Part shown: in pieces, positions 36,159 through 47,497 of the stretch | How the letters are laid out: each line of letters opens with the position of its first letter | Position numbering within the stretch: the first letter of the stretch is position 1 | Assembly (NCBI RefSeq): GCF_032884065.1 | Contig: NC_088867.1 | Coordinates: forward strand, 25,932,662 to 25,996,661 | Source: Artemia franciscana | Taxonomy: Eukaryota > Arthropoda > Branchiopoda > Anostraca > Artemiidae | Direction: 5' to 3' | Length of the DNA stretch: 64,000 bases | Program-made: the position numbers and the translations under genes | The notes under the pieces: generated by a model | The model's input: the letters and a program-made list of their open reading frames with translations, nothing else | Told to the model about the DNA's origin: nothing | The model's database searches: none

Positions 36159-37051
36159 GGCCACCGGGAAATATTTTATTTTGAATGCTGGTATCGTTAT
36201 AGAAATTTCATTTCTTTTACCACTTAACATGTCAAGTACAGAGCCATTACTTACGTATGGATTAAATGACACAAACACATGTTCTAAAATGCCGCTGCTG
36301 CATCAGATATGTGATTCGGCCAGATTTCCAAACACTAACTAGATGGGTGTCAAAAGGTCCTTTTCAGGTGCGGGATGAACTTCGGCGTGCCTAAAAGTAA
36401 TTAAGCAGATGACTTATATCCTAAAGTTTAGCTCATTTGACTTCTAATTAAGTCAAAAGTACCATATATTTCTTTTGATGCAGATTGAGAATTGGTCATG
36501 GCTGCTATTGGGGATAGAATAAAAGGTATAAAATGTACTGATGATACATAGAGAGTAAAAGTTTTCCTGAAGGTGGGGAATAGGATTGTTAAAAATAAAA
36601 AATATACTGTAGCTTGAAAATTATCAACTTAAGCCACCCGAGGTCATCAAACAGGAAAATACAAATAAGCAATCATGCTGAATTTACAGGCACGTATGCA
36701 AAGACAGAACTTCGTGGCCATAAATTCCTGCAATCTTAAGGTTGTTAGTTGTCCCTAATGTATGCGAATGTAATATTCTCATTTTGTAAATTGATGAGCC
36801 TCCATCAAAAAGAGACTATAAGTGCTTGTCTTTGGATCTCATTCAGCGATGACTAAATGTGCAATTTATGTGTCTATCTTCATAAGATAAATCTGAATTT
36901 TTGATTGTTAATATAATTTGGCTCAAAATTATTTGAAAGAAATCTCTTGACTTAAAATTTGGAAAGTTTCTTTAGTTAAAAAAAGATTATAAGAGGGGCC
37001 TTGGTACTGGAAATAAAATACATATATGGAGGCATATACGCAAGAATTTTA
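36159..37051. other. Unassigned sequence
   Basis: No exon or repeat recognised. The short frames have no domain. Confidence 0.4.
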
Positions 37052-38590
37052 TTAAATAAAAAAATAAGTTTTTTTTAACTGCAAGTACGGAGCGACATTA
37101 AAACTTAAAACGAACATAAATTATACTGTATATGACAGGGGTTGTCCCCTCTTCAAAGTCCCGCTCTTTACGCTAAAGTTTGACTCTTTGTCACATCTCT
37201 ACTTTTTAAAACAATAAAAATACTTTAGCTTTAAGAGCAAGGCATTGAGGAGGGGACAATCTCTTTCATATACAGAATAATTTTTGTTCGTTTTAAATTT
37301 TAATGTTGCTCCTTACTTGCAGTTAAAAAAAACTTTTTTTAATTTAATTTCTGATTGTTTTTTATTTAATGCATGTTTTGAATTTGGCTCACCGCACATG
37401 AATAATTGAAACAAAATTTGCATAGTAATTTTGTTTTTGCTAAATGGCTTTCTCATAGTTTTGATCGGACGATTTTGATAAAAAAAAAGAAGTGGGAGAG
37501 GAGGCCTAGTTGCCCACCAATTTTTTGGTTACTTAAAAATGCAACTAGATTTTTTTTACGAACGTTTTTATTAGTAATAAGCATACGTACCTTACGAATT
37601 ATTTTACGCAGCGAACTTCTATATTTGTGCATTTTTATTACGTATATGAGAGGTTCTGCCCCCTTGTCAATACCTCGCTCTTTACACTAAAGCTTGAATT
37701 TTGTCCCAACTCCTTAAGAATGACTCCTGAATCACAAAGGCGGTAGAGTAAATAGCTGAAATTACTAAAAATTATTTAGCATAAAGAGCAAGGTATTGTG
37801 GAAGAGACAAATCCCCTTACATATGTAATACTTTATGTTTGTTTTAAGTTTTAATGCTGCTCATTAGTTCCAGTTGAAAAAAATATTTATTTTCCCATTG
37901 TTTTTTTCTAAATAATGCTAGAAAGTTCCGCGCCCCCTTTATGGAAATTCTCTTACCTCATGATAAATTCCTCCATTGAGATATCCTCCAATGAAACCCC
38001 CTCCCACTGACCCACCTTCACCCCAACGTGAAAAAATCCCCCTGAAAACGTTTGTACACGTCATAATAACCATTAATATATGTAAATCAACGGTAACTTG
38101 TTAGTAACTTGCAGTCCTTAGCCTGGGGATTGTGGGGGGTTAAGTCATACTCAAAGACATAGTTATTAGGTTTTTGACTACGGTGAATAAAATGGCTATC
38201 TCAAAATTTTGATCCGATGACTTTGGAGAGAAAGTGTGCTTGGGAGGGGGCCCAGTTGCCCTTCAATTTTTCGGTAACTTAAAAAGGGAACTAGAACTAT
38301 TAATTTCCGTTATAATGAGCCCTTTTGCGACATTATAGGACCCATGGTCGATACGATCACCCTGGGAAGAAAAAAAAAACAAAAAAAAGCAAACAAATAA
38401 ACACACATCCGTAATCTGTCTTCTGGCAAAAAATACATAATTCCACATTTTTGTAGATTGGAGCTTGAAACTTCTACAGTCGGGGTTTCTGACGTAATGA
38501 ATCTGTTAGGGTGATTTTCGTTAAGATTCTATGACTTTTAGGGGGTGTTTTCCCCTATTTTCTAAAATAAGGCAATTTTTTTCAGGCTCG
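37052..38590 (-). mobile_element. Family-1 element, 5'-truncated
   Basis: The plus-strand start TTAAATAAAAAAATAAG after an A is the 3' terminus. Two fold-back modules (about 37070-37330 and 37640-37875) and the body follow, stopping at CAGGCTCG, about 190 bp short of the 5' end. Another arm fragment of the family (38610-38680) follows at once. Confidence 0.85.
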
Positions 38591-38689
38591 TCGGGGTGCC
38601 AGCTCTTCTCGGATATAAAATCATTTCTGTTCGTCTTAAGCTTTAATGTTTACTCTTTGCTTTCATTTGAAAAAAAAATCCAAATTTAA

Positions 38690-40240
38690 TTTCTATTCGT
38701 TTTAATATGAGTTAGTTTAGAAATACCCCAAAACGAGGGTATTTCAGGGAATTTACCTGAGGTTCAAAATTATGGTTCTGTATATCCAATTCCTTCTCAT
38801 TGTAAAAACAATTGTGACTATCAATCATGCATCATGTTTAGCCAAGATTGGACCCAGGTTAAAAGGGCACTCCAACTCGCAGTTTCCATTCCATAAAGCC
38901 CTCTTCCACTACTCTACAACTTGCTATCGGTTTGAGCAGTCATTGTGATAGTAGATCTCAATTTTAAAGTGATATGGGGAGGTGAATGGCATAATATTCC
39001 GTCATGCAGGACTAAACTTGTTGTCAATGTTGAACGGAGAATGTTGCAACTTGGTTGCATTCCTTACAAATTTGTTAATTAGCCCTTAGGCTTAGAAACC
39101 GTCGTTTACATAGTTTGTTCATTTGCATAAGGAAGGAGGACTGTGGGTTCCTATGATATTTGGGATAAAGTTTCTGGAAAATACAAATTCAAAAAAGATG
39201 CGAAATTCTCCCTTTCCTATTCCTAGCGCAATTCATTGATGAAGTTCTTAACCTAAAAATAGTCATTTGCATAACTCAGGGTCGTCAAGAAGTTACTAGA
39301 ACTAGAAAACACATATCTTCATAATAAAATCCTTTCAATTGTCTTCCAGCAATTTATTCTTATTTGTATTTTGCCATGTTTTTTTTAGCGCAATGTTGCA
39401 AGAGTCCTTAATAATAAAGTTGATTAATTTTTACCTACAGTTCGGCCTTCTCGAATAGACTTTTAGAGCCAATATATTTACTGTCTTATTTTTGATCTTA
39501 AAAGGCGTAGGCTTTCTTCCAATTCAGTTACAAATACTCCTGTAAATTCTTTAGGCTTTATCAAAATAGGAAAACTTATTATAAGTTTTAATTAAAACTT
39601 ACGAATTCTTTAGTTAAACTGCAATATTTGAAGATCTAGCCAGAATCAAATATAGCTATTTTATTCCAAATTAACAATACATTGCCATGTTCATTGTTGC
39701 TATGATACCCTGCAGACCCATTATATTATTATCACACAAATAGCTTTTTACTGAATGACAAGTAAATTGCACCACCAAGGTAGCGGACATGTCTGTTAGA
39801 TCTGCCAACTTCATTCAGATCTTTAACGTACCGAAATTACTATCTACTTTTACAAGTCATTCTCAAATTTATTGCAATTTGTCGTGACCAGACTTTTGTT
39901 TTGAATCAGCATAGTATTTCAGGGTTGCCACTAAATGTTGTGCCCAAAACCCGAGAAAAAAGCTTTCATCTAGTTTTCAGTTCCAAAAATGGACATTCAG
40001 TTCCTTCTAGTCTAGATTGGCCTTTTAGCATTTATTTTCATAATTGTTATTGCTCGGACAAATCCTTTAAATCTACGTTGACACAAAGAAGTGTACAATA
40101 AATATGTCAGTAAAATAAACATAGATGTCTTTATAAATTCCATTTTGGCAAAAATGCTACTCAAGTGGCAGCCCTGTTTTATTTACATATGTACGCGCAG
40201 ATATGCTCTTACTTTTCTCTGTCTCTCACTATCTCTCTAT
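38690..40240. other. Low-copy-looking sequence upstream of the spondin-like exon
   Basis: I see no repeat family here. The best frame (39901-40101) has no domain. It may contain promoter-distal regulatory DNA of the gene starting near 40240, but nothing specific is visible. Confidence 0.35.
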
Positions 40241-40246
40241 TCAGTT
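40241..40246 (+). promoter_or_regulatory. Candidate initiator (Inr)
   Basis: TCAGTT matches the arthropod Inr consensus TCAKTY and lies 68 bp upstream of the spondin-like ATG. A second TCAGTT is at 40273. No TATA box is seen and the DPE position fits only 4 of 5. Position-based inference. Confidence 0.3.
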
Positions 40247-40281
40247 CTGTTCTCCATCCAGCCTTCTTTAGCTCAGTTGTG

Positions 40282-40299
40282 ATGGTGAACTCTTCATAA
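40282..40299 (+). promoter_or_regulatory. Short upstream ORF in presumed 5' UTR
   Basis: ATG GTG AAC TCT TCA TAA, ending 9 bp before the main ATG. It could dampen translation of the downstream ORF if the transcript starts upstream of it. Confidence 0.35.
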
Positions 40300-40308
40300 G
40301 AAGTTGTA

Positions 40309-40513
40309 ATGAAGGGTTATAAAGTAATCTTTTCCCTGTGTTTTGTGACTCTAATTGAGTGCCGATATAAGAGGGATGAAGGGCCTTACATTCCATGTAA
40401 ACAAGATCATTTAACTGTTTATAAAGTGATTCTAAATACGTTTTGGAAATCTGAAAGTTTTCCAAAACACTATCCGGAATGGAGACCGCCAGCTCAGTGG
40501 TCAAAGCTCGTTG
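40309..40513 (+). CDS. Spondin-2/M-spondin-like secreted protein, first coding exon
   Basis: ATG 40309 opens a frame with a signal-peptide-like start (MKGYKVIFSLCFVTLIEC: basic n-region, hydrophobic core). The start of a Spondin_N domain follows: CKQDHLTVYKVILNTFW, then FPKHYPEWRPPAQWSKLVG. The FPK-YP--RPPAQWS--LG core is the signature of spondin-2 and insect M-spondin, extracellular-matrix proteins. There is no reelin domain before it, which argues against F-spondin. A donor GTATTT at 40514 interrupts the Gly codon (phase 1), and the frame beyond turns into MITE sequence, so the 177-codon reading is not real past 40513. Downstream exons with the rest of Spondin_N and any TSR domain were not found in the window, implying a very long first intron. 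Confidence 0.85.
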
Positions 40514-40583
40514 GTATTTATAATTTTGTTTATGTATTTAAGCTAAATGAAAAGAGTAGTTTCAACCAAGGGTACCTGTATAT

Positions 40584-40764
40584 CAGGGCGATATCCAGGG
40601 TTTTCGGGAGAGGGGTTACCAAAGGATTTTTTGGGGGAGGTTTACAAAAAACTTTAAAAACGCATCAAACTTTCTTTGTATTCATTTTGCTACTTTTTTA
40701 CGAGTCGGACAATTATTTCAGGGTGGATTTCAAACCCCCTACCCCCTTATGGATACGGCCTTGC
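40584..40764. mobile_element. Family-3 MITE in spondin-like intron
   Basis: Ends CAGGGCGATATCCAGG and TATGGATACGGCCTTGC are imperfect inverted repeats. Flanks TGTATAT (40577-40583) and TGCATAT (40765-40771) look like a 7-bp target duplication with one mismatch. A poly-G/C interior and a CGAGTCGGA word are shared with 55262 and 62100. Confidence 0.65.
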
Positions 40765-41184
40765 TGCATATATTCTCTAAGAGTGAGGGAGCTACGGTTA
40801 GAAAAAAAGGTTTATTTTGCAAGAAAAAAGGTCATGTTTTAGGGTATTATAAAGTTTACCATTTTTCTTCTTCTTAGGGGTCGGGGGGTTAACCTTCCTA
40901 TGGATGCCCTTGCTTTGACTTTTACAATTAGTTTTTCTTATTATTAATATCTAGCATAAACAAAATTAGTTAAAATCGTACTCAGTAAATATTGCTTCCT
41001 TGACAAATTTATTTTGAGCCGCTTAAGGGGACCCCTAAAGTGACACCTTGTTCTTTTTTTTTTAAAAAGGGTTACCAAAAATACTAAAACTACTTTAAAA
41101 TAATCATGAATACTTTCGTATCTCATTCCTAAAAGTATGTTGCTTCACTTTGCCCCTACCCTATTGAATAAATATGCAGTCTGC

Positions 41185-41340
41185 CATGCAGAGCCATATC
41201 CAGGATCTTTTTTTTTCTTTTTTACAAAGAATTTTTTCGGAGGGGGGGGGAGTAAGTGAAGAGTTGCGCTATTCTAAAGAGTAAATATTTATAACAGGCT
41301 GTATACTGATTCATCAGGGGGGGGGGGGTCAAGCAAAGTA
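41185..41340. mobile_element. Family-3-like fragment
   Basis: GAGCCATATCCAGGATC followed by T-, G- and C-rich runs. No clean right TIR is seen, so this is a partial copy. Confidence 0.4.
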
Positions 41341-41424
41341 ATGTATTTTTAGGGATGAGATAAGCAAGTATTTAAGATTCTTTGGAATAGTTTTCAGAAT
41401 TTTTAGTCACCCTTTTCTACTCAG

Positions 41425-43382
41425 AAATAATAAGGAACAAGAGCTAAGAGCTCATATGGCACTTGTGACAAGGCAAGAAGAGCTAAGAGCCAAGAGCTCA
41501 TATGGTATGAGCTCTAACAAAATTCTAAGAATCAATAGATTGATTTAAAAGGAAAATCAGAGGCTTAATGCCGGTCAGGATTTAAAATAAGAACTCTTAA
41601 GTCACGATTTCCTTCTAAATATCAAAATTCATTAAGATCCGATCACCCACTGGTAAGTTATAAATACCTATTTTTTCCTAATTTTCCCTCTCCCTTTAGC
41701 CCCCCAGATGGTCGAATATGGGAAAACGACTTTATCAAGTCAATTTGTGCTGCTCCCTGACACGCCTACCGATTTTCATCGTCCTGGCACGCCCAGAAGC
41801 ACCAAACTCGCCAAACCACTGAACCCCTCCTCCAACTCCCCCAAAGGGAGCGAATCCAGTTCGGTTACGTCAGTCACGTATCAAGGACATTTGCTTATTC
41901 TATCCACCAAGCTTCATCCCGATTCCTCCACTCCAATTGTTTTCTACTTTTCCCCTCCAACTCCCCCCAATGTCGAAAGATCTGGTCGGGATTTGAAATA
42001 AGAGCTCTGAGACATGAATTCCTTCTAAATATCAAATTTCATTAAGATCCGATCACCTATTCGTAAGATAAAATACCCCAATTTTCATGTTTTCCAAGAA
42101 TTCCGGTTTCCCCCTCCAACTCCCCCCAATGTCACAGGATCTGGTCGGAATTTAAAATTAGATCTTTAAAACACAAGATCCTTCTAAATATCAAATTTCA
42201 TTAAGATCTGGTCACCCTTTCGTAAGTTAAAAATACCTCAATTTTCAAAATTACCCCCCCCCCCCCCCCAACTCCACCAAAGAGAGCAGATCCGGTCCGA
42301 TTATGTCAGTCACGTATCTTAGACAGGTTTTTATTCTTCCCATCCAGTTTCATCCTGATCTCTCCGCTTTAAGTATTTTCTAAGATTTCCGGTCCCCCCA
42401 ACTGCCCCCCCCCCCCAATTACGCTGGATCCAATTGAGATTTAAAAAAAAGAGATCTGAGTTACGAGGTCCTTCTAAATATGAAGTTTCATGAAGATCCG
42501 ATCACTCCTTCGTAAGTAAAAAATATGTAATTTTTTCTAATTTTTCAGAATTAACCCCCCCCCCCAATAGAGAGGATCCGTTCCAAAATCATGTATCTAA
42601 GACTTCTGCTTATTTTCCCCACCAAGTTTCATCCCGATCCCTCCAGTCTAAGCGTTTTCCATGATTTTAGGTTCCCCCACCCCAAACTCCCCCCAAAATC
42701 ACCAGACCCGGTCGGGATTTAAAATAAGAGCTTTAAGACACGATATCCTTCTAAATATAAAATTTCAATTAGATCCGATCACCCGTTCGTAAGTTAAAAT
42801 ACCTCATTTTTTCTAATTTTTCAGAATTAATCCCCCCCCCCCAACTACCCGAAAGAGAGCGGATCCGTTCCGATTATGTCAATCATGTATCTAGGACTTG
42901 TGCTTATTTTTGCCACCAAGTTTCATCCCGATCCCTCCACTCTAAGTGTTTTCCAAGATTTTAGGTTTCCCCATCCCAACTCCCTCCTCATGTCACCAGA
43001 ACCGGTCGGGATTTAAAGTAAGAGCTCTGAGACACGATATCCTTCTAAATATCAAATTTCATTGAGATCCGATCAACCGTTCATAAGTTAAGAGTACCTC
43101 ATTTTTTTAATTTTTCAGAATTACCCCCCCCCCCCTCCAACTACCCCAAAGGGAGCGGATCAGAATTAACGGGCCCCTCACTCTTCCTCTCCCCAGATGG
43201 TCAAATCGGGAAAACGACTATTTCTAATTTAGTCTGGTCCGGTCCCTGATGCGCCTGCCAAATTTCATCGTCCTATCTTACCTGGAAGTGCCTAAAGTAA
43301 CAAAACCGGGACCGAAAGACAGACCGACAGAATTTGCGATTGCTATATGTCACTTGGTTTAATACCAAGTGCCATAAAAACG
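41425..43382 (-). mobile_element. Family-2 element with internal minisatellite
   Basis: Reverse orientation to the 34510 copy. It begins with AAGAGCTAAGAGCTCATATGG (partly duplicated at 41460-41515), has unit marks GATCCGATCACCCRTTCGTAAG near 41637, 42047, 42206, 42496, 42773 and 43067, and ends with GTGACATATAG-type sequence reversed and the palindrome CACTTGGTTTAATACCAAGTG. The open frame at 41708-42001 is repeat, not a gene. Confidence 0.85.
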
Positions 43383-44858
43383 TAATTAAGACACATCGAT
43401 TGGTGTACTTACATTTTACCAAGCAAAGTAACGGTAAAAACTATAATATTACCTCAATCGCAAATCCTTTGCTTATCCAAATCCAAAATTGTATGAAAAA
43501 CAATGCATACAGTAAGCCCTTCGGAGTGTGAAGCCGAAATTCAGAGTTTCATTATTGCTTGTACAAACTTGTACAAAAGTTTTACTCGTTTTCAATATTT
43601 TCATTTCGTTTTGTTGTTATGAAAGGGCAGTGTGGTCCAAGAAATTATTCACACAGTTCCAGGGACTTCTTTACCCCTTCCCCTCTAAGATATCAGAATT
43701 TTAACGATCAGCACCCAAGAATTTTTTTTTATTTTTTCATGTTAATCACCTAATTTTTCTGCATTAACCCCCCTCTTAATTAAGTTTTAAGCTCTTATAA
43801 CTGAATTTTTCAGTAAAAGCAGATTAAAGTCTGGTCGCTATGTAGGCGCGCGATTTGCAATGGGGCAAATGCCCCTCTCAGAACTTGGTTTGATTTTGGA
43901 AATTGGCTCTAACCTCCCCCACCCCAGGATTTTGACAAAATTACGCCTCTGCTGCTAAGGCTCGAGGCTCCCGCACTTATTGGATCCTGAAGGTGTTTAC
44001 TGATTGGAAATTACTCTTGCAACATGTTCCCTTCAGTAAAAAAAAAAAAAAATAATAATAATAAAAAAAAAAAAAAAAACAGTGAGGAATCTTGAATTAG
44101 ATATAAAGAAATCAATCAAGTACAAGTAATTAGGCTTCTCGCTCACTTCAGTATATTGCAAGCAGAAGCTTCTTTATACAAAAAATTAAATAGATTCTTA
44201 AGGACATGGCTTCTTGGGAACTATAGACTTGTATTCTAACTCTTTATTACTTTTAGGATAGCCTTTGTCTGTTCAAAGCGTGATTAGTGACAATAAGTAA
44301 ACTCGAGAATTCTTTATTTGTCATGGATTAAAAATATGGTATTGAATAATACTCTTATATCTATAATTCTTTCGATGATAGTTAGGTACCAAATATTTTC
44401 GTCTGTTGACCATCCAATTACCTTAAGTTCAGACGCTCCGTTGGTTAATTTATTCTGGAAACATTAAAAGACGGTATAGATAGATAGATGTCTATATAGG
44501 TATATACCACAGCCTATGTAGTGTCTATATAGGCTGTGGTATAGACTTAATTGGTGACTGAACAGGAAACCCGGTATTTCACATCTACAACTACAGAAAA
44601 TGTAAATTAGCACTAAAAGGAATGAGAAATAAACACATCAAAATACATAAAGGAGAAAAAAACTACAGATAAAATAAAAAAGAGAGGTTACTTGTCGGTT
44701 ATTGGAAACACAAGAATTACGCTTAGGTTACATCTCAGAAAACCCTTTCCATCACTATGAAAACAAGTGACGGAAGAAACAATGCATCGGACTTAGATAT
44801 ATATGTGCACATTAGGGGATGGGGTGGGTTTTAGGTTGGGCTGGGTTATGTTTTGTTT
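43383..44858. other. Unassigned sequence with A-rich tract
   Basis: A/T-rich. An (A)n(TAA)n(A)n tract is at 44040-44080. Inverted short words TGTCTATATAGGC and GCTATACCACAGCC-like sequence near 44485-44545 form a small palindrome. No gene is supported. Confidence 0.4.
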
Positions 44859-44963
44859 CCATAATTTTGTTTCTAAACTATTATTATATCATATTTTATT
44901 ATGTTTCATTAGGATTAACCTAACATCACTTCTTGAGTGTATTTCCAATAAACGACAAATACA
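44859..44963 (+). repeat. Family-4 short interspersed repeat
   Basis: CATAATTTTGTTTCTAAAC, then TTAGGATTAACCTAACATCA and TTGAGTGTATTTCCAATAA. Related copies lie at 53712-53757 (+), 62319-62425 (-) and 63231-63510 (+, interrupted). Confidence 0.65.
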
Positions 44964-45849
44964 GATGGGGAAAAAAGGACTACGATTTAAATAATAAGCA
45001 TATCAAAAAAGACAGAATGACAATAGAAATTACAATATGACAAGTAAATATAGTTGCTCTAAGAGGGAAATCTTCCTCATTGTGCTTTTTTCTTTGACCA
45101 CCTCCCCTCTTAGAAAGGATAATCCGATCTTCTCTTCCAAGGGTTAAAATGACAATTGTAAGAAAACGCGTTTTTCATTTTCGCCAGTCTATCTAAAAAA
45201 TTCATGGAATTTTCGATTTTCGACAAGAGCCTCTTACGTCCAGAGATAGAAAAAAAAATACGAATTCAAAATGACTCGGGAAGGATTTTAATCGGAACAG
45301 TAAAAGTAAAATCAGTCTGACGAAAAATAGTCCCGAGAAAACGAAAAGATTTTTGTGCGATCGCTTTCTAAAAAGTTCAAAACAAGATTGATGATTGGCA
45401 GGAAAATAAAACAGGAAATACAGCAAATTATGACAAGAATTTTAATACTGTTTTGCTTAATTTTGTGGGGCACTTGTTTCCGAGCACACACCATTTGCTT
45501 ACGATTTTCTAAAAATCGTCCAGGGTTTTCCAGTTCAACCAGACTAATTTAGATGCAGACAAATTTTGAGTCTGAAAATGACCTTGGTTTTGGTCAATCA
45601 GGTCAGGATTTTGTGCTACAGAAACTAAAAAAAAAGTCAATTTTGATTAAAAAACAAATTTCTGTGGATCATCAGCTGAGAAACCTTTGGCGATTTTTTT
45701 CTGTTTTCCTCCAGAAATAACGGTCAACGAATCCAAATTCAGTTTTTATTTACTCCATCAGATTTGATAAGCATTATTCATAAATAGTAAAAGAATGAGC
45801 GTTACGCCACACAAAATTTTAGAGTTCACGGCATGAATCAGCTCGATTC

Positions 45850-47497
45850 CCGCGTGTGAGCAGCTTCTGGGCTGTCCCTACACGGCGACCATCAGTAGCA
45901 CACTATCATGACTGCGACCCAACTTGCCTGGCACCTCTTCTTCATTTGGTGCAGGTCCTCATGGAACATTTCTCCCTGCTCGTCACTCATCGGCCTAAGG
46001 TTTTCAGGAAACTTCTCCATGTGTGAGTACAGGAAGTGTATCATTACGCTCATCAATCATCCAAGGTTTTGGAAGGCCTCTATCATACTGCTGACGAGTG
46101 TGGCGGGGTTTGCTGCCTTCGTTCTCCCCAGGAAGCCATCCACCACCTGCATAACCGATTTCTACATGGCGCATTGTAGCGTGCTCATTGAGTTTACGAA
46201 CTATGTGTCCTTTATGAGCTGCATTATCTGTGAGCCATCGAAAATGCCGGCCTTCAGCTTTTCTATGGTCAGTCGAGGAAAGGATCGGCATACGTAGTTG
46301 AAGCACCTCCTATCCTTTTTATAGAGTGCGCTTGAACTGCTTCATTAATCTAAGCTTCATGTGTAGTGGTGGGATCAATAGCTTCTCCCGGTCAGTAAGA
46401 GATTCGTTTTTTATGTTTCTCGCCCCAGCTGCTAACTGCTCTGGCGCCAGCCGCTCTTTTTTTACATAGTGCTGGGATCTATCTCGACCGTCACATATAT
46501 GCCTACATATAAAGCATGGGACTTCTTAAACCCGGATTGATGATGAAGAAGAAAGTTCACCGCCTTGAAGTCGATGCAGATGATCCATTGGTGTTGCTCA
46601 TATTGGATTTTGTCTAACACGTACTTCACTGCATCATATTTTTCTTTGAGAGTTGTGATGTGTACAAGAGGGATTGAGGCGAACTGGTTCCTGTTGCGGA
46701 GGAGCGCACAATTCAAAGAGCACTTGTTGCTGTCAGTGAAGAGTTGCCAATCTCTCGGATCATATTGAGGGGCGCCGAGTTTACCAAGAAGACTAGCAAC
46801 ATTTCGGCATTACGCGAGGTTTTCCTCCTGGTAGAAGTAGCCAATATAGTCCTCATTACCTTCTACGAAAGAAAGTGATGCGCGCGTCCTCACTAAGTAG
46901 ACTTTCCACTTTGAATCTGAAATCCAACAGCTCAGAGGAAGTCTTCGACAAGCTGAGATTCCGAGCCAGATCATTAAGCTCACATTGTACAAACGGCTGC
47001 AGACCATATTTTGCTTTACACTCCTCTTCTGTATGTTTTCCCTCATCTGCACCGGTGGCCTTGTCGTCGCTGTCGGAAAGCTGTGTGAAGGCTGGTACAG
47101 GAATTTCTTCACAGTGAGCAACTGGACAATGGGCAGATGGAAGGTCGGGGTGCTGGAGGCTGTGTCGATTCTTCTGGTTGACGCCAGTAGTATTGATGGC
47201 GCTGAAGTAGCAATCCGAAGCCTGGTGTAATGGCTCCCTCCAAACCATCGGTATCCCAACCTTCAGTAAAGTTTTCCCACCCTTCTTCCACCACCGGAGG
47301 TATTACACGCACGTCTAGCACACTGTGTGTGGTGCCCAAGACTTATCTTGGTCACCCAGTTTGAGTGCAAATTAAGCCTCGTAGGCGCACTTTACAAATC
47401 CTATGATGTCCCTCCTGTCCACTGACAGCGTGTAATCTCCGCAGATGTAGCAGAAAACGTCAGGATCATTTCTACAAGACCGTCGCGCGGAAGCCAT
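45850..47497 (-). pseudogene. Broken copy of an arthropod multicopy gene, function unknown
   Basis: The minus-strand ATG at 47497 starts MASARRSCRNDPDVFCYICG. One frame runs to 46856 with three stops, holding a CYIC...C...TC zinc-binding-like N-terminus, then WAPHTVC, GIPMVWREP and VAHCEEIPVPAF. After frameshifts come YIGYFYQEENLA, YDPRDWQLFTDSNKCSLN, LKEKYDAVKYVLDKIQYEQH, QWIICIDFKAVNFLL, IPPLHMKLRLMKQF, IEKLKAGIFDGSQI, FPENLRPMSDEQGEMFHED and SWVAVMIVCY. From memory this matches a family of about 500-residue uncharacterised proteins repeated many times in arthropod genomes. The conserved Asp, Asp and Glu positions could suit an RNase H-like nuclease, but that is speculation. It is full length and intronless, with at least eight disabling changes. 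Confidence 0.75.

Noticed and set aside
40514-40842. Continuation of the 177-codon ORF after the spondin-like exon
   Set aside because: A good donor lies at 40514, and the downstream translation is non-conserved, then MITE sequence from 40584.
41708-42001. 97-codon ORF, and similar ones at 57984, 59071, 59409 and 61018
   Set aside because: These are frames through family-2 repeat units; the same peptides recur in every copy, so they are not genes.
46875-47230. Plus-strand ORFs over the arthropod multicopy gene
   Set aside because: They are antisense shadows of the minus-strand relic, whose family blocks are recognisable.
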